Made by a program: the position numbers and the translations under genes | In this document: one piece after another, positions 46,101-58,100 of the stretch | Numbering within the stretch: position 1 is the stretch's first letter | Layout of the letters: the number at the start of each line of letters is the position of its first letter | The notes under the pieces: generated by a model | The model's input: only the letters and a program-made list of their open reading frames with translations | Databases searched by the model: none | What the model was told of the DNA's origin: nothing | Assembly (NCBI GenBank): GCA_001414485.1 | Contig: LLEY01000132.1 | Coordinates: forward strand, 109,813-173,812 | DNA length: 64,000 nucleotides | Direction of reading: 5' to 3' | Source: Calycina herbarum | Lineage: Eukaryota > Ascomycota > Leotiomycetes > Helotiales > Pezizellaceae

Positions 46101-46990
46101 TTCGGTAGAACCTCGGCACGTGATCCAGTCGTATGTGACTGGGACTGTTATACTACTATAGATTAAAAGAAAGCTATTAACTACGTTCTTACCTAAAACA
46201 GATAAAGCTATAGAAAGAGCAAACGAAGTCATCGAGATAGTACTATACTATTTTATAGATTAGGTATAAAGCAACTAGCTTAAGCGGCTTCTAGTAGTAG
46301 TATTAGTAATTTATAGACAGGACTTAATATCTATAAGAACAAGTTCGTTTTTCCTACTATATAGATAGAACCAGAGTATATTTAAGAATCTAGTAGAAGA
46401 ATTATTAATAGAAGATAATAGAGACTCTCTAATTACTAGCGTAGATCGTATTATACGAACGCTAAAAGAAGTATAGGAATAGGTACAAGTATTAATAGCT
46501 ATAGCTTAAGAGTCTCAGGAGTAAGTAAGTAACTAGAGATAAGATTAGGCACCTAACTATAAAGTTAGAGACAGGGTTTAGCTAAGCCTAGAAAATATTA
46601 AGATAAACAGACTAAGTAAGAAGCTAGACGCTCGATATATAAAGTTTAAGGTCTTAGAAGTCATCGGATCGCATAGCTATAAGCTAGATACTCCCCTAGA
46701 TATATATAACGTCTTCTATATAAGACTCTTATAACCTATAAACTTATTACTACTACCTAGGCAAGTCATCGAAGAAAGCTAGCTACCTACGATGTTAGTC
46801 GATAATACAGAGATATACGACATAGAGTATATACTTGACTAAAAGAGAGCACCTAGTAGGGGTAATCGACTTAGATATCTAGTTAAGTAGGAAGGTTATA
46901 GACAGCTAACGTAGGAGCCAGAATCATCTTTAGGAAACACTATTACACTAATTAACTGGAAAGAGAAAATCAAGGCTAGAGCGAGCGTCC
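43190..46990 (+). pseudogene. Gypsy C pol relic with chromodomain
   Basis: RT begins near 43922 with MSRDELLILRKTLTELLDKG, then FIRVSNSLAAALVLFIKK and FYIDYRSLNQIIKKDYYSLP (longest intact piece, 43922-44155). The catalytic box is YINN (44354-44365), i.e. both Asp of YIDD mutated to Asn. RNase H and an integrase follow; the integrase resumes after the solo LTR as LPKTDKAIERANEVIE (46164 on). A chromodomain LRYLVKQEGYRQLTQEPE is near 46880-46930. The order protease, RT, RNase H, integrase, chromodomain defines a chromovirus. Confidence 0.85.
45970..46152 (-). repeat. Solo LTR of Gypsy D family inside Gypsy C integrase, TSD CTACT
   Basis: 183 bp, TATAACAG...CTGTTATA, the same length as the LTR at 3528-3710 and almost identical to it. 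It is flanked by CTACT at 45965-45969 and 46153-46157. It interrupts the integrase reading frame, so D-family transposition is younger than insertion of element C. Confidence 0.95.
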
Positions 46991-47049
46991 TAGGAGGAAA
47001 TGCTAGGCATAGATAAAAGCCCCGTCGCTTAGCAGAGGAAGGGGGGTAA

Positions 47050-47334
47050 TGTGAGGGTTAGAACCCATGATAGAGGCTCGGGCCATGCCCTCGCTAAGCA
47101 CTAACCAAAGTCCCCGCTCAGCACTGGCCATTACCCCACTGCTAAGCAAGTCTCTTCTATTCTACACTTTTCTATTCTATTCTTCTGACATCATATGTCT
47201 CTTAGAATCTTCCAGAAGCTCTTCCTCTCTCTGTATATATAGAGGAAGAGCTTACATGTATGTAGTCTTCACGCACTTCTTAATTGAATATTTGAAACCA
47301 CACCTTTGAGTTGTTCGAGGTCTGGCCTCTCACA
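47050..47334 (+). repeat. 3' LTR of Gypsy C, 285 bp
   Basis: Starts TGTGAGGGTTAGAACCC right after the purine tract and ends GGCCTCTCACA; TGTGAG/CTCACA are inverted ends. It contains TATATATAGAGGAAGAGC (about 47235), a TATA-like promoter candidate. It is much less RIP-mutated than the internal region. Confidence 0.9.
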
Positions 47335-47838
47335 CTTCGCTTGCTTATCTCGCCACTGGAAGAATTTGTCTACCTCAAGGCTCGAAAGCTCTACAATTGC
47401 TGCTAGAAGATTCTGGTCCTCTTCTGGAAACCCCCCTGGCACTTGAAACCCTGCCCAAGGGTTTCTGCTCGAGGAAAGAGCATGCAGTGTCAGCCACCAC
47501 TGCTCCTGTAATATATCTTGTTGATTGCGGTGGTGGTGACAGAGTAGTCTGCCCGAGATATACTGAAGCAGATCGCAGAGCTGATCGATTGATTCAAGGC
47601 GTTCAAGTGAATGGAGTGCTGTAATTGCCCCTAAGCGGTTTATTTCTGAAATTTGATTTGGACATTTCTTATTCTTTGAGGTGGTTCCAATACATGTCGA
47701 AGTAAAGTTCGGTTCGATATTGAGTAGTTGGCTGATGTCCATATAGAAGGTGCTGAGGTCTATATTACTGATGTCCATATTGAAGATGCTGAGGTAAATA
47801 TCGCAGGTGCTGATGTCCATATTAAGGCTGTTTGACAT
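47269..47838 (-). pseudogene. Cys-rich fungal hypothetical protein, C-terminus replaced by LTR
   Basis: A 189-codon frame on the minus strand: MSNSLNMDISTCDIYLSIFN (with three NMDIS/YMDIS-type repeats), then CIGTTSKNKKCPNQISEINR and LCDLLQYISGRLLCHHH-RNQ, then a Trp-rich helix. The C-G-T---KC---I---NR pattern with a later CHHH resembles the N-terminal zinc-binding-like module of fungal T5orf172/DUF1766-type proteins; I am not sure. Native sequence ends at 47335 (KQAK), and the last 22 codons are read from the 3' LTR of Gypsy C, so the original C-terminus was cut off. A 105-bp piece of this gene is duplicated at 15575-15678. Confidence 0.55.
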
Positions 47839-48239
47839 ATTGATAAAGAAGATAGTGATAGAATGCTGTGAAATAGGTAGGAGCGGATGGTGCGTCTTAT
47901 ATAGGACTCCTACCTCGAGGGACAGTCAGCGATTGCGCATGAAACGAAAAGAGGCTTGTGGGCCCTCACGCATAGAAAAACGCCTACGATTCCCACCAAG
48001 GCTTCAACCAACTGACTTGCTGCATACACGAAGTGCATAATACTGCATAGCAATGCCACCTTGAACGTGGAGCTAGTTTCTGCATCCACGATGCTAGAAC
48101 TTAGCTCTAAACGATCATGTGCGTTATTAGGGTCACATCCACTTTTGCGTACAAACGCCGGCTTCACATCAATCCTAGCATGTCGTTTGAGAAAGTATAG
48201 CACGGACTAGAAAAGCTGACCAGTGACCTTTAGATGCCC
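47839..48239. other. Non-coding, promoter side of the 47269-47838 gene
   Basis: GC-balanced, with a 97-aa ORF on the minus strand (47910-48203) that has no recognisable domain. Nothing else is supportable. Confidence 0.35.
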
Positions 48240-48560
48240 AAAATTGACATTTGTTCCTCATCACGGCAAACCAAGGAAAAGGCAGAGCAAGCAAGCTCAG
48301 AGATAATCTGGGATAATCTCGATTCCCATATCTGGCAAATTGCCTGGGAAGGGTGTGGGCAACATAGGAGGTAGTTAGAGTGGATGGAGGAGGACTGGTG
48401 AAGCTAGCATATGATGGGGCGTCTCAAAATAATACGCTTTCCTGCGAAGTGGAAGATTCCTCGCGGTTTTCACGGCAATAGTTTCCTCTTACGGTAATTG
48501 CCTTGAGCATGATTGCTTTATTAGGAAGTCTTCTCGGATCCGCCGCAAACTAACTGTATA
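48240..48560 (+). repeat. Segmental duplication, copy 2, left part
   Basis: Aligns to about 4685-5027: AAGGAAAAGGCAGAGCAAGC, ATAATCTCGATT-C-ATAT, ACGGTAATTGCCTTGAGCAT and TTAGGAAGTCTTCTCGGATC. A stretch of about 60 bases present in copy 1 (near 4760-4815) is absent here. This left part is not visibly RIP-mutated, unlike the right part beyond 62345. It ends at TA (48559-48560), the mariner target. Confidence 0.85.
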
Positions 48561-48691
48561 CTTCGTTACAGGGGTAACAGCTCCGCCAAGCGTTCTAGCA
48601 GCTTCCTTCCTACGCTAGGGCCACCACCAATCAGAATAAGTGTCACCCAGCGCTGCTATTGCTTTCTAAACCTTTATGACACTCATCTAAT

Positions 48692-49254
48692 ATGGATTCT
48701 TATTCTATTCCAACGCCAAAACAGCTACGTAAAGAGCTTTCTCACGACGACCGCCTACGGATCCAAACTCTCTTCTTCGATGCTAATTTCATACGCTCCT
48801 AAATAGCCCTATAAACAGGCTATTCTTACGATCAAGTTTGCTATGCTCTTACCCACCGTCTTACCCCCTAAAAGAAGAAAACTGGCAGACGTATCCTCCT
48901 TAATTCACCGTAACGCAAGCGTCTTATTAAATGGGTTACTGCCTCCCCTGAGAATCGACAAACATAGTAGAGTAAGATCCCCGCTATTCTAGGCTGGGAT
49001 TGCGGAGAGTATGCTATCTGAACTGCTTTTAAGAGAGAAGGGTTTAGCCGACATGTTGTAAAGAGAAAGCCTCCACTTACCCTAGAGCATGCGAAGGCTA
49101 GATTAGCGTGGGCAGAAGAGTATATAGGGTGGTTAGAGGAGTAGTGGGACTCTGTTCTTTGGAGTGACGAGACTTAGGCACAACCTAGGACATATATAAA
49201 ACTACGAGTAACTCGGAGGAAGGAGGAAGCAACTGACAAGGACTGTGTAGCTCC
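48692..49254 (+). pseudogene. Tc1/mariner transposase, 5' part, before the Gypsy A insertion
   Basis: Starts MDSYSIPTPKQLRKELSHDD, then an HTH-like RLRIQTLFFDAN...TGYSYDQVCYALTHRL. KWVTASPENRQT, GFSRHVVKRKPPLTLEHAKA and the first catalytic block WDSVLWSDET (near 49148-49177) follow. Reading stops at VAP where Gypsy A enters (GCTCC target). TAG/TAA at a handful of Gln/Trp sites. The rest is at 61769-62270. Damage on this side is light. Confidence 0.85.
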
Positions 49255-49496
49255 TGTCAAGGGTTACACCTGTGGAATAAGTCTCGGAGTACTCCAGCGA
49301 CGTATTCACGTGACCTCGCTTAGCAACGCATGGACGTAACAGAACCTTCGAGAGTACCCTTGGCAGAACCCTCTAGAATGAGCTAACTGAGTATATAAGT
49401 TGGCAAGGACTCTGGCTTAGAAAGGACAATCGAATCTTCTTATATATAGACAGCCTCTGTAGTTTAATTTATTAACACTTGTTATAAGCTCTGACA
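49255..49496 (+). repeat. 5' LTR of Gypsy A
   Basis: 242 bp, TGTCAAGGGTTACACC...GCTCTGACA, with AGTATATAAGTTGGCAAGG as a TATA-like core. Less mutated than the 3' copy, where for example TGTCAAGG is TATCAAGG. Confidence 0.93.
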
Positions 49497-49507
49497 TTAG
49501 ATTCGAT

Positions 49508-49735
49508 TTAAAAACAACGGGCCTTTATAGTAACACTAGAACATATTAGGCCATTTTAGCAATACTGGAATATAACAGGCCTTTATAGCAATACTAGAAC
49601 ATATTAGGCTATTTTGGTAATACTAGAACTTAAGAGCCTTTATAGTAATACTAGAATATATTAGGCTATTTTAGTAACACTAGAACATATTAGGCCTTTA
49701 TAGTAACACTAGAACTTACGAGCTATTTCACGGTA
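49508..49735 (+). repeat. 29-bp tandem repeat in the Gypsy A leader, about 7 units
   Basis: Units follow GGCCTTTATAGTAACACTAG plus AACATATTA, alternating GGCCTTTATAG and GGC(C/T)ATTTTAG starts. The array fills the leader between LTR and gag where packaging and dimerisation signals normally lie. Confidence 0.85.
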
Positions 49736-49859
49736 TTTATAGAACTTATAGAAGATAAGAGATACATAGGAAGGCAGTATACTAAAAGAGCTACCTGCTT
49801 AGTTCGTTTAGTATATTTAGAGTTAATAAAATCAATTAACAACTGCTTAAGAGAATAAA

Positions 49860-50930
49860 CGACTATGGATTATAGAGGAGGAAACAAAGACTAAGGAAGC
49901 TCGCTTACGAATGGTTTATAATAATAATAAACCTAGAAAGTCTCTTCCTCCGCTACTAGAATTCTATAGAGACTTGGACAAGCTAGAAGCTTAGCTATAA
50001 TAAGTATAAGCTAAAATCGAAGTCGACTACTATAGATATACTGAATATGTTAAGTTTTAGATACTTAACGGATCCTTATAGGGTAAGGCGCTCTGTAGAA
50101 TAGAAGTATAGGTATAGGAACAGGGTAAGCTAGAGCTAGCTAATAGTAGTAACTTCTTAGATTAAGTGGAGTTTATATTCAGAGACCTATAAGCTAAGGA
50201 AAGAGTGTAACGAAAGCTGGAATCCTTCTACTAGAGCTTAAGACTATTCTTAGAGGTCTTTATAGAATAACAAGCCCTGCTTATAGAGTCTAGAAGAGGA
50301 TCTTAGCTAGATAATATAAAAAAGGTGTCTCTTAACTGAATCCTTAGTAACGAGTTAGTTAAGACAATGATTACAGTTCCTTCTTAATCTAACTTCGAGT
50401 CTTACTACTCTATTATTAAAGAAACGGACAACTGCTTAAGAGCTTATAAAGCTTAAATATTAAGATCTAGGGGCTAGACTCTCCTAGAAACACTACGGAC
50501 CTCTTAGAAACGCTCGACGGATACTATACATTAGGTAACGAACGGTAAAATCACTAACGGACCGAAAGTCACCTGTAAGGCATCTGTAGAGAGCATGGAT
50601 TAGGAACCGGCACCTGCTAAAGTCTTAATAACTAGTACTAAGCGTGCTAAATAGATGTCCTAGAAAGAACGAAGCAACCGTGCTCGTACTAGTCGCTGTC
50701 TCCGCTATAGAGCTACTGGTTATTTTGTTTAAGAATGTCTATATAGACTACTAAGGCGATCTATAACAGCGGATTCGGTCTATAAACAGAAGGCAGAGGT
50801 TAAGGAAGTAGTGCTAGAATTAGAAGAAGAAGACAGTAACGTCTCCTTAGATTTGGAAAACTAGTAGCTCCTATTAAAAAGCGTAGACAGGGGCGACGAA
50901 GAGAGTTATTAGTAATAGACACTTAGAGAT
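49860..50930 (+). pseudogene. Gypsy A gag relic
   Basis: Starts around MDYRGGNKD (49864). A knuckle remnant CLRYRATGYFV-stop-EC at 50697-50740 (CX2CX4HX4C with one Cys to Tyr and His to Tyr) is followed by an acidic stretch LELEEEDSNV. Multiple TAG. Confidence 0.75.
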
Positions 50931-50939
50931 AGTTTAAGT

Positions 50940-53900
50940 AGGAATATATAGACGAAAAACCTCTTCTTATATTAGCTTTAGTAAATAGGGTAGCTACTTT
51001 ATAAGCCTTAGTAGATTTAAGGTGTTTAGTCTATAAGATTATTTTAGACTGTTTTATCTATCGCTATTAGCTCTCTTACGTATAAATTATACTAAGGCAT
51101 TTACAGTTAGTAGAAGGAGTGTTAGAGGATGCTATATCCTAAGTAGTATCTTTTAGTATAGATATTAGAGGCTACTAGCAGAAACGAGCTTATACTTACA
51201 TAGTTCCTAAGATCGATGTTAAGAGTTACATCTGTGGAGTAAGTCTTAGAGTACTCCAGCGACGTATTCACGTGGCCTCGCTTAGCAACGCATAGACGTG
51301 ACAGAACCTTCGAGAGTACTCTTGGCAGAACCCTCTAGAATAAGCTGACTGAGTATATAAGTTAGTAAGGACTCTGGCTTAGAAAGGACAATCGAATCTT
51401 CTTATACATAGATAGCCTCTGTAGTTTAATTTATTAACACTTGCTATAAGCTCTGACAATCGAGAGCTATAAAATAATTCTAGGAAAATCTTAGTTAAGA
51501 AGAGAGCGAGCTTTACTTAACACTACTAAAGAATACTTACTTTTCTAAGACTCTAGCTTAGAAGTCTATAGCGAACCAGAAGAAGGCTCTTATAGTTATA
51601 GACTAGTAAGTACGTCTGTCTTTCGCTTTCTTATAGATCGAAAACAGAAGCTACAGGTCTTTATAGTAAGCTTTGTAGATATTACAAAAGCATTAGCGGA
51701 AAAGAAGTATATAGACCTATAGACGAAGCTATCTAGCTAGATTAGCCTAGAATTCTATCTAGTATTTAATAGGAAAGAAGCAAATAAGTTACTAGTATAT
51801 TATAAAAGAATTAATCATAGTATTAAGCTCTTATAGACTAAAAACGGATTAGAAGAAATAGTTCTCTAGGGGCTACTTTATAACATGTTATAAGATAAGC
51901 TATTAGTACTCTATAAAACCCTAATAGAGTTACTAGATAAGGAATTTATTTAAGTAAGTAACTCTCTAGCCGCTATGCTAGTACTCTTCGTATAGAAGCT
52001 AGGAAGGTGTCTATAATTCTATTATAACTACCGAGTACTAAATAAGTTAACCTATAAAGACTACTACCTATTACTCTTAATCTAAGAGATACTTAACTAG
52101 ATTAGGAAAGCTAAGTAGTTTATAAAAATAGATATTATTACTACCTTTTATAAGATATAGATTAAAGAAGAAGATAAGTAGAAAACGGCTTTCTAAATAC
52201 GCTTTAGGCTTTTTAAATAGCTTATTACTCTCTTTAAACTTATAAATACTCTAAGTACTTTCTAGTAGTATATTAATTATATACTTTAAGAGTTCTTAGA
52301 CAACTTTGTCTTAGTATATGTCGACAATGTCTTAGTCTTTATAAACAGCATCTATAACTAGTACTATAAGTATATCTATAAAGTAATATAAAGGCTTTAA
52401 AATACTAGGCTATAGCTTAATATTAATAAGTACAAGTTTAAAGTATAGTCTATAAAGTATCTTAGGTTTATTATAGAAGTAGGGAAAGGTTTATAAATAG
52501 ACCTAGCTAAAATATAAGCTATTATAGATTAGAAAGTACTAATAATAGCAAAAGGCATTCTTAGCTTCCTAGGATTTACGAATTTCTATTAACGGTTTAT
52601 TAAAGACTTTTCACAGATTATAGCCCCTCTCTATAAACTTGTTAAAAAGAATATATCCTTCTAATAGACAGACGAAGCGAATAGAGCCTTCGAATAGTTA
52701 AAGCAGGTCTTTATAGAGGCTCTAGTACTAGCTCAGTTTAACCTAGATTATAAGACGGTCTTAGAGACAGACTCCTTTAGATATTGCTTAGGAGGTATAC
52801 TTTCTTAAGTAAAGAATAGTGTCTTACAGCCTATAGTCTTCTTCTTAAAGAAACACGTATCTACTAAATATAATTACCTAATATATAATAAAGAGTTATT
52901 AGCTATTATTCGTTACTTTAAGAAATAGGAAGTAGAGTTAAAAAGTATTAGACAGTTTACAGTACTTATAGATTATAAGAATCTTAAGTACTTTATAACA
53001 GTCTATAAACTATCTAAAAGATAAATATAGTAGTAGTTAATACTTAGCAAATTTAACCTAATAATCTAATACTATCTAGGCAAAGAGAGAGAACTACTAG
53101 ATATATTAATAAGAAGAGACTAGGACCTCCTAGAGGAGAGAGATAAACGCCTTAATTATAAAATAGTATAACTAATTCTAGATAGAATAATTTAAAGAAA
53201 TACTATATAGCTAGTACTAGTGTTAGTAAATAGAAGAAGTTAAGTAAGTAACGTAGCGACATAGTAAGCGTTTATAGACTAACTATAGAACATCTAAGAA
53301 GAGAGAAAGGTATAGAACAAGGACTTCAGGTATCTTATAGATACTATCTACTAAGAAGATAGAGTGTTTCTAACAGACCTCGCTTCTCTAGTCGAAGTCT
53401 CTATCTCTAACTACTTAGTTGATAAGAACAGTGATTTACAGTTTAGAGGTAGACTATAGGTCTCTGATTATAAGCTACTACGGACTATAATTATATAAGA
53501 ACTCTATAATTCTACACTTACAAGCTATCCTAGTAAGAATGAGATAATTATAATAGTCTTAAAAGAGTGCTTCTAGCTAAACCTATAGACTATAGTTAAG
53601 TAGTTTATTCGTAACTATAGAGTTTATAGACGTACTAAGGTCTAGAGAGATTATAAATAAAGCCTACTTTATCTATTACTAATTCCTAAGCAGTAATAGT
53701 AGAAGATCTCTATCGACTTTATTAGGCTACTACTTATAAGTAAAGGCTCTAATATAATAGCAGTGTTTATAGACTGTTTAGATAAAGGGGTACTTCTTAT
53801 AGCTTATAACTTAACTATATTATCAGAGGAATTTGCTCGCTTATTTATTACTATATACTATAGCTTATATAGACTACTAAGAGTAATAGTATCTGATAAA

Positions 53901-54087
53901 GGCCTGTAATTTATTAGACAAGTATAGAAGACGCTTTGTAACTTCTTACGAATTAAACGACGGATCTCTATAGTCTTCTATCTACAAACTAACAGGTTAA
54001 CGGAATAGGTAAATACTAAAGTCGAGACGCTTCTATAGCAGTGGATTAATATAGCTTAGGACAACTAGGCTAACTAGCTACTAGTAG
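50940..54087 (+). pseudogene. Gypsy A pol relic, part 1 (protease to integrase)
   Basis: Protease region PLLILALVNRVATLQALVDL (50980 on), split by a solo LTR at 51217. RT from about 51880: LLVLYKTLIELLDKEFI and FYYNYRVLNKLTYKDYYLL; catalytic box YVDN (52317-52328, from YVDD). RNase H about 52700-53000 and the integrase zinc and core regions 53480-54087, where Gypsy B enters. The frame resumes at 60837. Confidence 0.85.
51217..51458 (+). repeat. Solo LTR of Gypsy A family inside Gypsy A, TSD ATCGA
   Basis: TGTTAAGAGTTACATC...GCTCTGACA, 242 bp, flanked by ATCGA at 51212-51216 and 51459-51463. A same-family insertion into the protease region followed by LTR-LTR recombination. Confidence 0.95.
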
Positions 54088-54092
54088 TATAG

Positions 54093-54540
54093 TATAACGA
54101 AACTCAAACGAACTAAACAAAGATAACTAAGTCTCGAAGGTTAGTATATAGGTAAGAAGTATAGACGCGATAGATTGTTCACTTAGAAGTAAACTCGTTA
54201 CTTATATCAAAGATATTAAACGAGATAATAAGATTAATTACTAAAGTTAAGTATAAAGCTCCTATCTAATAGTAGACGTGCTAGTATATATATAACCTTT
54301 TATACTACTTAGATCTCTATATAAGCCTAGATCCCTAGATCTCTCTAGATCTCTTAAGAGATCTAAGGGGATCTATTACATAACTACGAACGGTTATCTA
54401 ATAGTAAGATCCTAGAATACCTAAATACCTTTTATATTACTAATTCCCTCCTATATTACCTTCTATTTTCCTAGATATTATATCTTATCCTATTAGAGCG
54501 TTGTCTAGACTACTTACTATATATAACGTGATTTGTAACA
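54093..54540 (-). repeat. 3' LTR of Gypsy B
   Basis: TATAACGAAACTCAAACG...GTGATTTGTAACA. Compared with the solo LTR at 23136-23568, nearly all differences in the conserved parts are CA to TA or TG to TA. Confidence 0.93.
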
Positions 54541-55179
54541 CTATCCCCTTCTTAGCCTAGCGTGTCCTTACGCTTAAGTATAAGCTAAGAAACTCGGTTA
54601 GGGTGCTAGTAGTATCCTTTCCTTTCTATTATATTCTACTTTATATAAAAGAAGAAAGAAGAATAAATACTTCTTATAAAAAGTATTAAAATAGTTTATA
54701 ATAAAATATTACTATATTCTTACTATACTTCTTAAAAGTATAGATGTTTTATTAATACCTTCTAATCTTCTTAATATTCCGAATACGTTTAGTTAAAGCT
54801 AAAATATAATAGAACCAACGATGTCTAGGAGAAGAACGTTCCTTATACTAGTAACTAGTCCTCTATCGAAAGATAAGAGGAGAAGCTAGATAGAGAGGAG
54901 GAAGAGGTAATAGCGAAGATTCTATAGTTATAAAAACAGAAGGCCTTTCTTAAAGAAAGGTAACGTAAAATGTCTTATTAAGGACTTTGTTTTCTTAATA
55001 AACTTAACACTGCTAAGAAGGTAGAAAAGAAAGAGAAAGAGGAGAAAGAAAGAGAGGAATAAGAGCAGTAGGAGGCGGAGGTTACTTGTCTAGCAGCCCT
55101 GTCTATTCCTGCTAATTCTTAATCTAAGATAGTCCTTAACCTAGCCTTTCTTATAGCTTTTCCTTTAAACTACGAAATA

Positions 55180-58100
55180 TAGGTAAACCTAGGTTTTCTT
55201 AATAAAACTCCTAAAGTTCTACTAGATAATAGTTAAGATTGCTTCTTAGCTCCTAAGTGTCTTCTAAGTATAGGTAATCTAACTATTTAATTAGATACTT
55301 AACTTATCCTCTAATAAGTTTATAGTTAAGAATCCTCTTAACTTCGTATTTAGTATTTAGGTTTACTAGTTGAATTTCTATAAGTAGAGCTAGTAGTGCT
55401 CCTAGTAGTACTAGTTCGAGTAAGAATATATAGAATACTAGGTAGATGTTTATTATCTTTAGTAGTACTAATTTATAATTTAAAAGTCCTTTAATTTATT
55501 TAATTCTAAATAGTCTAAGTTTTTTATAATCTAGTTTATTACTTAGTCTTTTTATATCAATGTTTTTCTATACTAAGTAGACTTTATCTCCCTCTTTTAG
55601 TATTAGCTTCTAACTACGTCGTTTATTATAGTAGTATATATTTCTTTTAGCTATAAATTATAAATCCTCTATAAGTTTCTTATATAGCTCTTTAATTTTT
55701 AAAACGTAAACATAAGTAAGTTAGTTATTAATAGTCGTAGGTAGCGGTTCTTAATATACTAATAATTTATATCTAAAGTTAGCGTAGAATAGTATAACAA
55801 GTGTTGTTTCTATTACTAAACTATTATAAGCGAACTATGCTAGAGATAGTAGTTCTACCTAGTTGTCTTACTAGTAGTTTATATAATAATAAAGGTATAT
55901 TTTAACTACTTAATTCATCTGTTTATTTCCTCTATTTATTTAAGAGTAAAAAGCTATAGAAAGCTTTCTTTTCATACCTAATCGTTTTATAAGAGTAATC
56001 TAAAATTTTAAGGTAAAGAGCTTATCTCTATCTAAGAGTATTTCTTTAGATAGTTTATATCTTAAGACTACTTCTCTAAGAAATATAAATACTAATTCCT
56101 TAGCTATACTTAACTCTATATATACTATTAGAATTATATATTTCGTAAGTTGTTTTATAATAACTAGGATTATATTATACTTAACTCTTATTATTAGATC
56201 TTTAGATTTTAGTAGTTTAATAATAAAATCTATAGATATTAATTTCTAAGGTATTTATAGTATTAGAGTAGTATTTATTTATTTATAAGAAGTATAGTAG
56301 GAAGCCTTATTTCTAGTATAGGTATTATATTCTACTATTACCTTCTTAACTATTATAGATAACTGATTAATATAGTAGTATTATCTTATTCTCTAGAGAG
56401 TTCTACGAATTCCTTAGTAACTGTAAGTAAGCGTAGTATAGTATTCCTATATAAATTCTTTTATATATAAGCTAGGAATCTATAGTTTCCCTTTTATATA
56501 CTAGTTATAACCTTTATATATATTCTAAATTTTATCTATCTAGATGTTATTTATTACTACTATTTTATATATAGTAGGTACTAAGTCTCTATTCTTAAGA
56601 GTTTTTAAGATCGTAATCTTCTTATACTCTTTATTTCCCTCGTATCTGGGTTTCTAGCTAAGAGTATTAGCTTAAGCGTTTAACATTCTCTTTATATATT
56701 AAATAATAATATTAAATCCTTCTAATATCTTTAACTATTTAGCTAGTTATCTAGTTATAAGTTTCTTAGTTATTATAAACGTTTTAAGGTTTTTATAGTT
56801 AGATAAAACTATAACTAGATGTTTTACTAGCTATAAATAAATTCTCTAGTATTCTAAAGCTAATACTATAGTAAGTAATTCCTTATCGAAGATACTATAG
56901 TTTTATTATACTAGGTTAAATATTTTAAAATAATATATAATAAGTATAAGTTTTCTCTTATTATTTAGTTATAAGTAAATCGTATCTACTAATATATCTA
57001 AGACGTCTATTTTAATTATACTTAGTTTTTCTATATTAAAGTTATATAAAATAGGTTTTTCTCTAAACCTTATTTTAATTCTTTAAAAAGCGTTCTTAGC
57101 TTATTTATTCTAAATAAATTTAATAGCTTTTTTAACTAGTATTGTTATTAGTTTAGTAATCTTTATATAGTCTTATATAAATAGATAGTAAAAGTTTATA
57201 AATCTAAGAAAAGACTATATATCTTTTATATTCTCTAATAACTTCTAGTTTAAGACGTCTTAGATCTTTGCTAGATCTATTTCTATTTTCTCTAGGCTAA
57301 ATACCTATTCTAGGAAAAGTGTCTAAGTTACTCTAAACTTGTATTTTAAGAGTTTTAACTAAGAGTTTACTTTTATAAGTTATTGTAGAACTTCTTTAAT
57401 ATATCTCTTATATTCTTCTTCTTTTTCTAAGAAGATTAAAATATTATTTAGATAATAGATTACTATTATTCTTAGAAGATCTTCTAAAATATTATTATTT
57501 TACTTCTAATATATAGTTAGTATATTATAAAGTCTAAATAGTATAACTATATATTTATAAAGACTTAATAGTAAGGCAAACGCTGTTTTCTATTCGTCTC
57601 TAGCTTTTATTTATATAAGTCTATAAGCGTTTTATTAATCTAGTTTCGTAAATCGTACTACCTTACTTAACTTATCCTATAAGTATTAGCTTAGTAGTAG
57701 TAGATAAGCGTCCTTAACTATAGTATAATTTACTTCTTAGTAATTAATATATACTCTTCTATCTAGATCGTCTTTCTTCTTAATAATAAGTATATTTAAG
57801 GTAATTAGTAACTTAGATCTTCTAATATATCTCTTCTTAATACCTTCCTTTATATAACTTTCTATTCTCTATAAGCTTTTCTAGTTATATAACTAAAGCT
57901 TCTACTTTAAGAGGTAATAACTCTCTTTTAATTTAATCTTATAATCTTATAAGCGATGTTTTAGCAAGGTTTACAAGTCTTCTAGGTTTTTAAACAAAGC
58001 TTTAAATTCTCTATACTATATAGGTATTTTATTATTAGCTTTCTTACTAATCTGTAGAGGACCCTAGGCAAGGTGTTCTAGTGTCTTAGAAGAGGTAACG

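Larger units (their letters stand above)
42290..47334 (+). mobile_element. Ty3/Gypsy chromovirus C, RIP-degraded, no 5' LTR
   Basis: A plus-strand element with gag (42350-43170), pol (43190-46990) ending in a chromodomain, a purine tract (GAGGAAGGGGGG, 47034-47046) and a 3' LTR (47050-47334). No copy of that LTR precedes gag; instead there are tandem repeats. A solo LTR of another family (45970-46152) interrupts the integrase. Confidence 0.9.

Noticed and set aside
45989..46152. Shorter LTR boundaries starting at TGTACTAAAAG
   Set aside because: Homology with 3528-3710 extends 19 bases further left and only the longer limits give a perfect CTACT duplication.
47910..48203. 97-codon minus-strand ORF
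   Set aside because: Hydrophobic stretch but no supporting start context, domain or splice evidence.
54790..55340. Apparent accessory gene on the plus strand at the 3' end of Gypsy B
   Set aside because: The minus strand in the same place encodes the expected chromodomain and linker, so the plus reading is antisense shadow.
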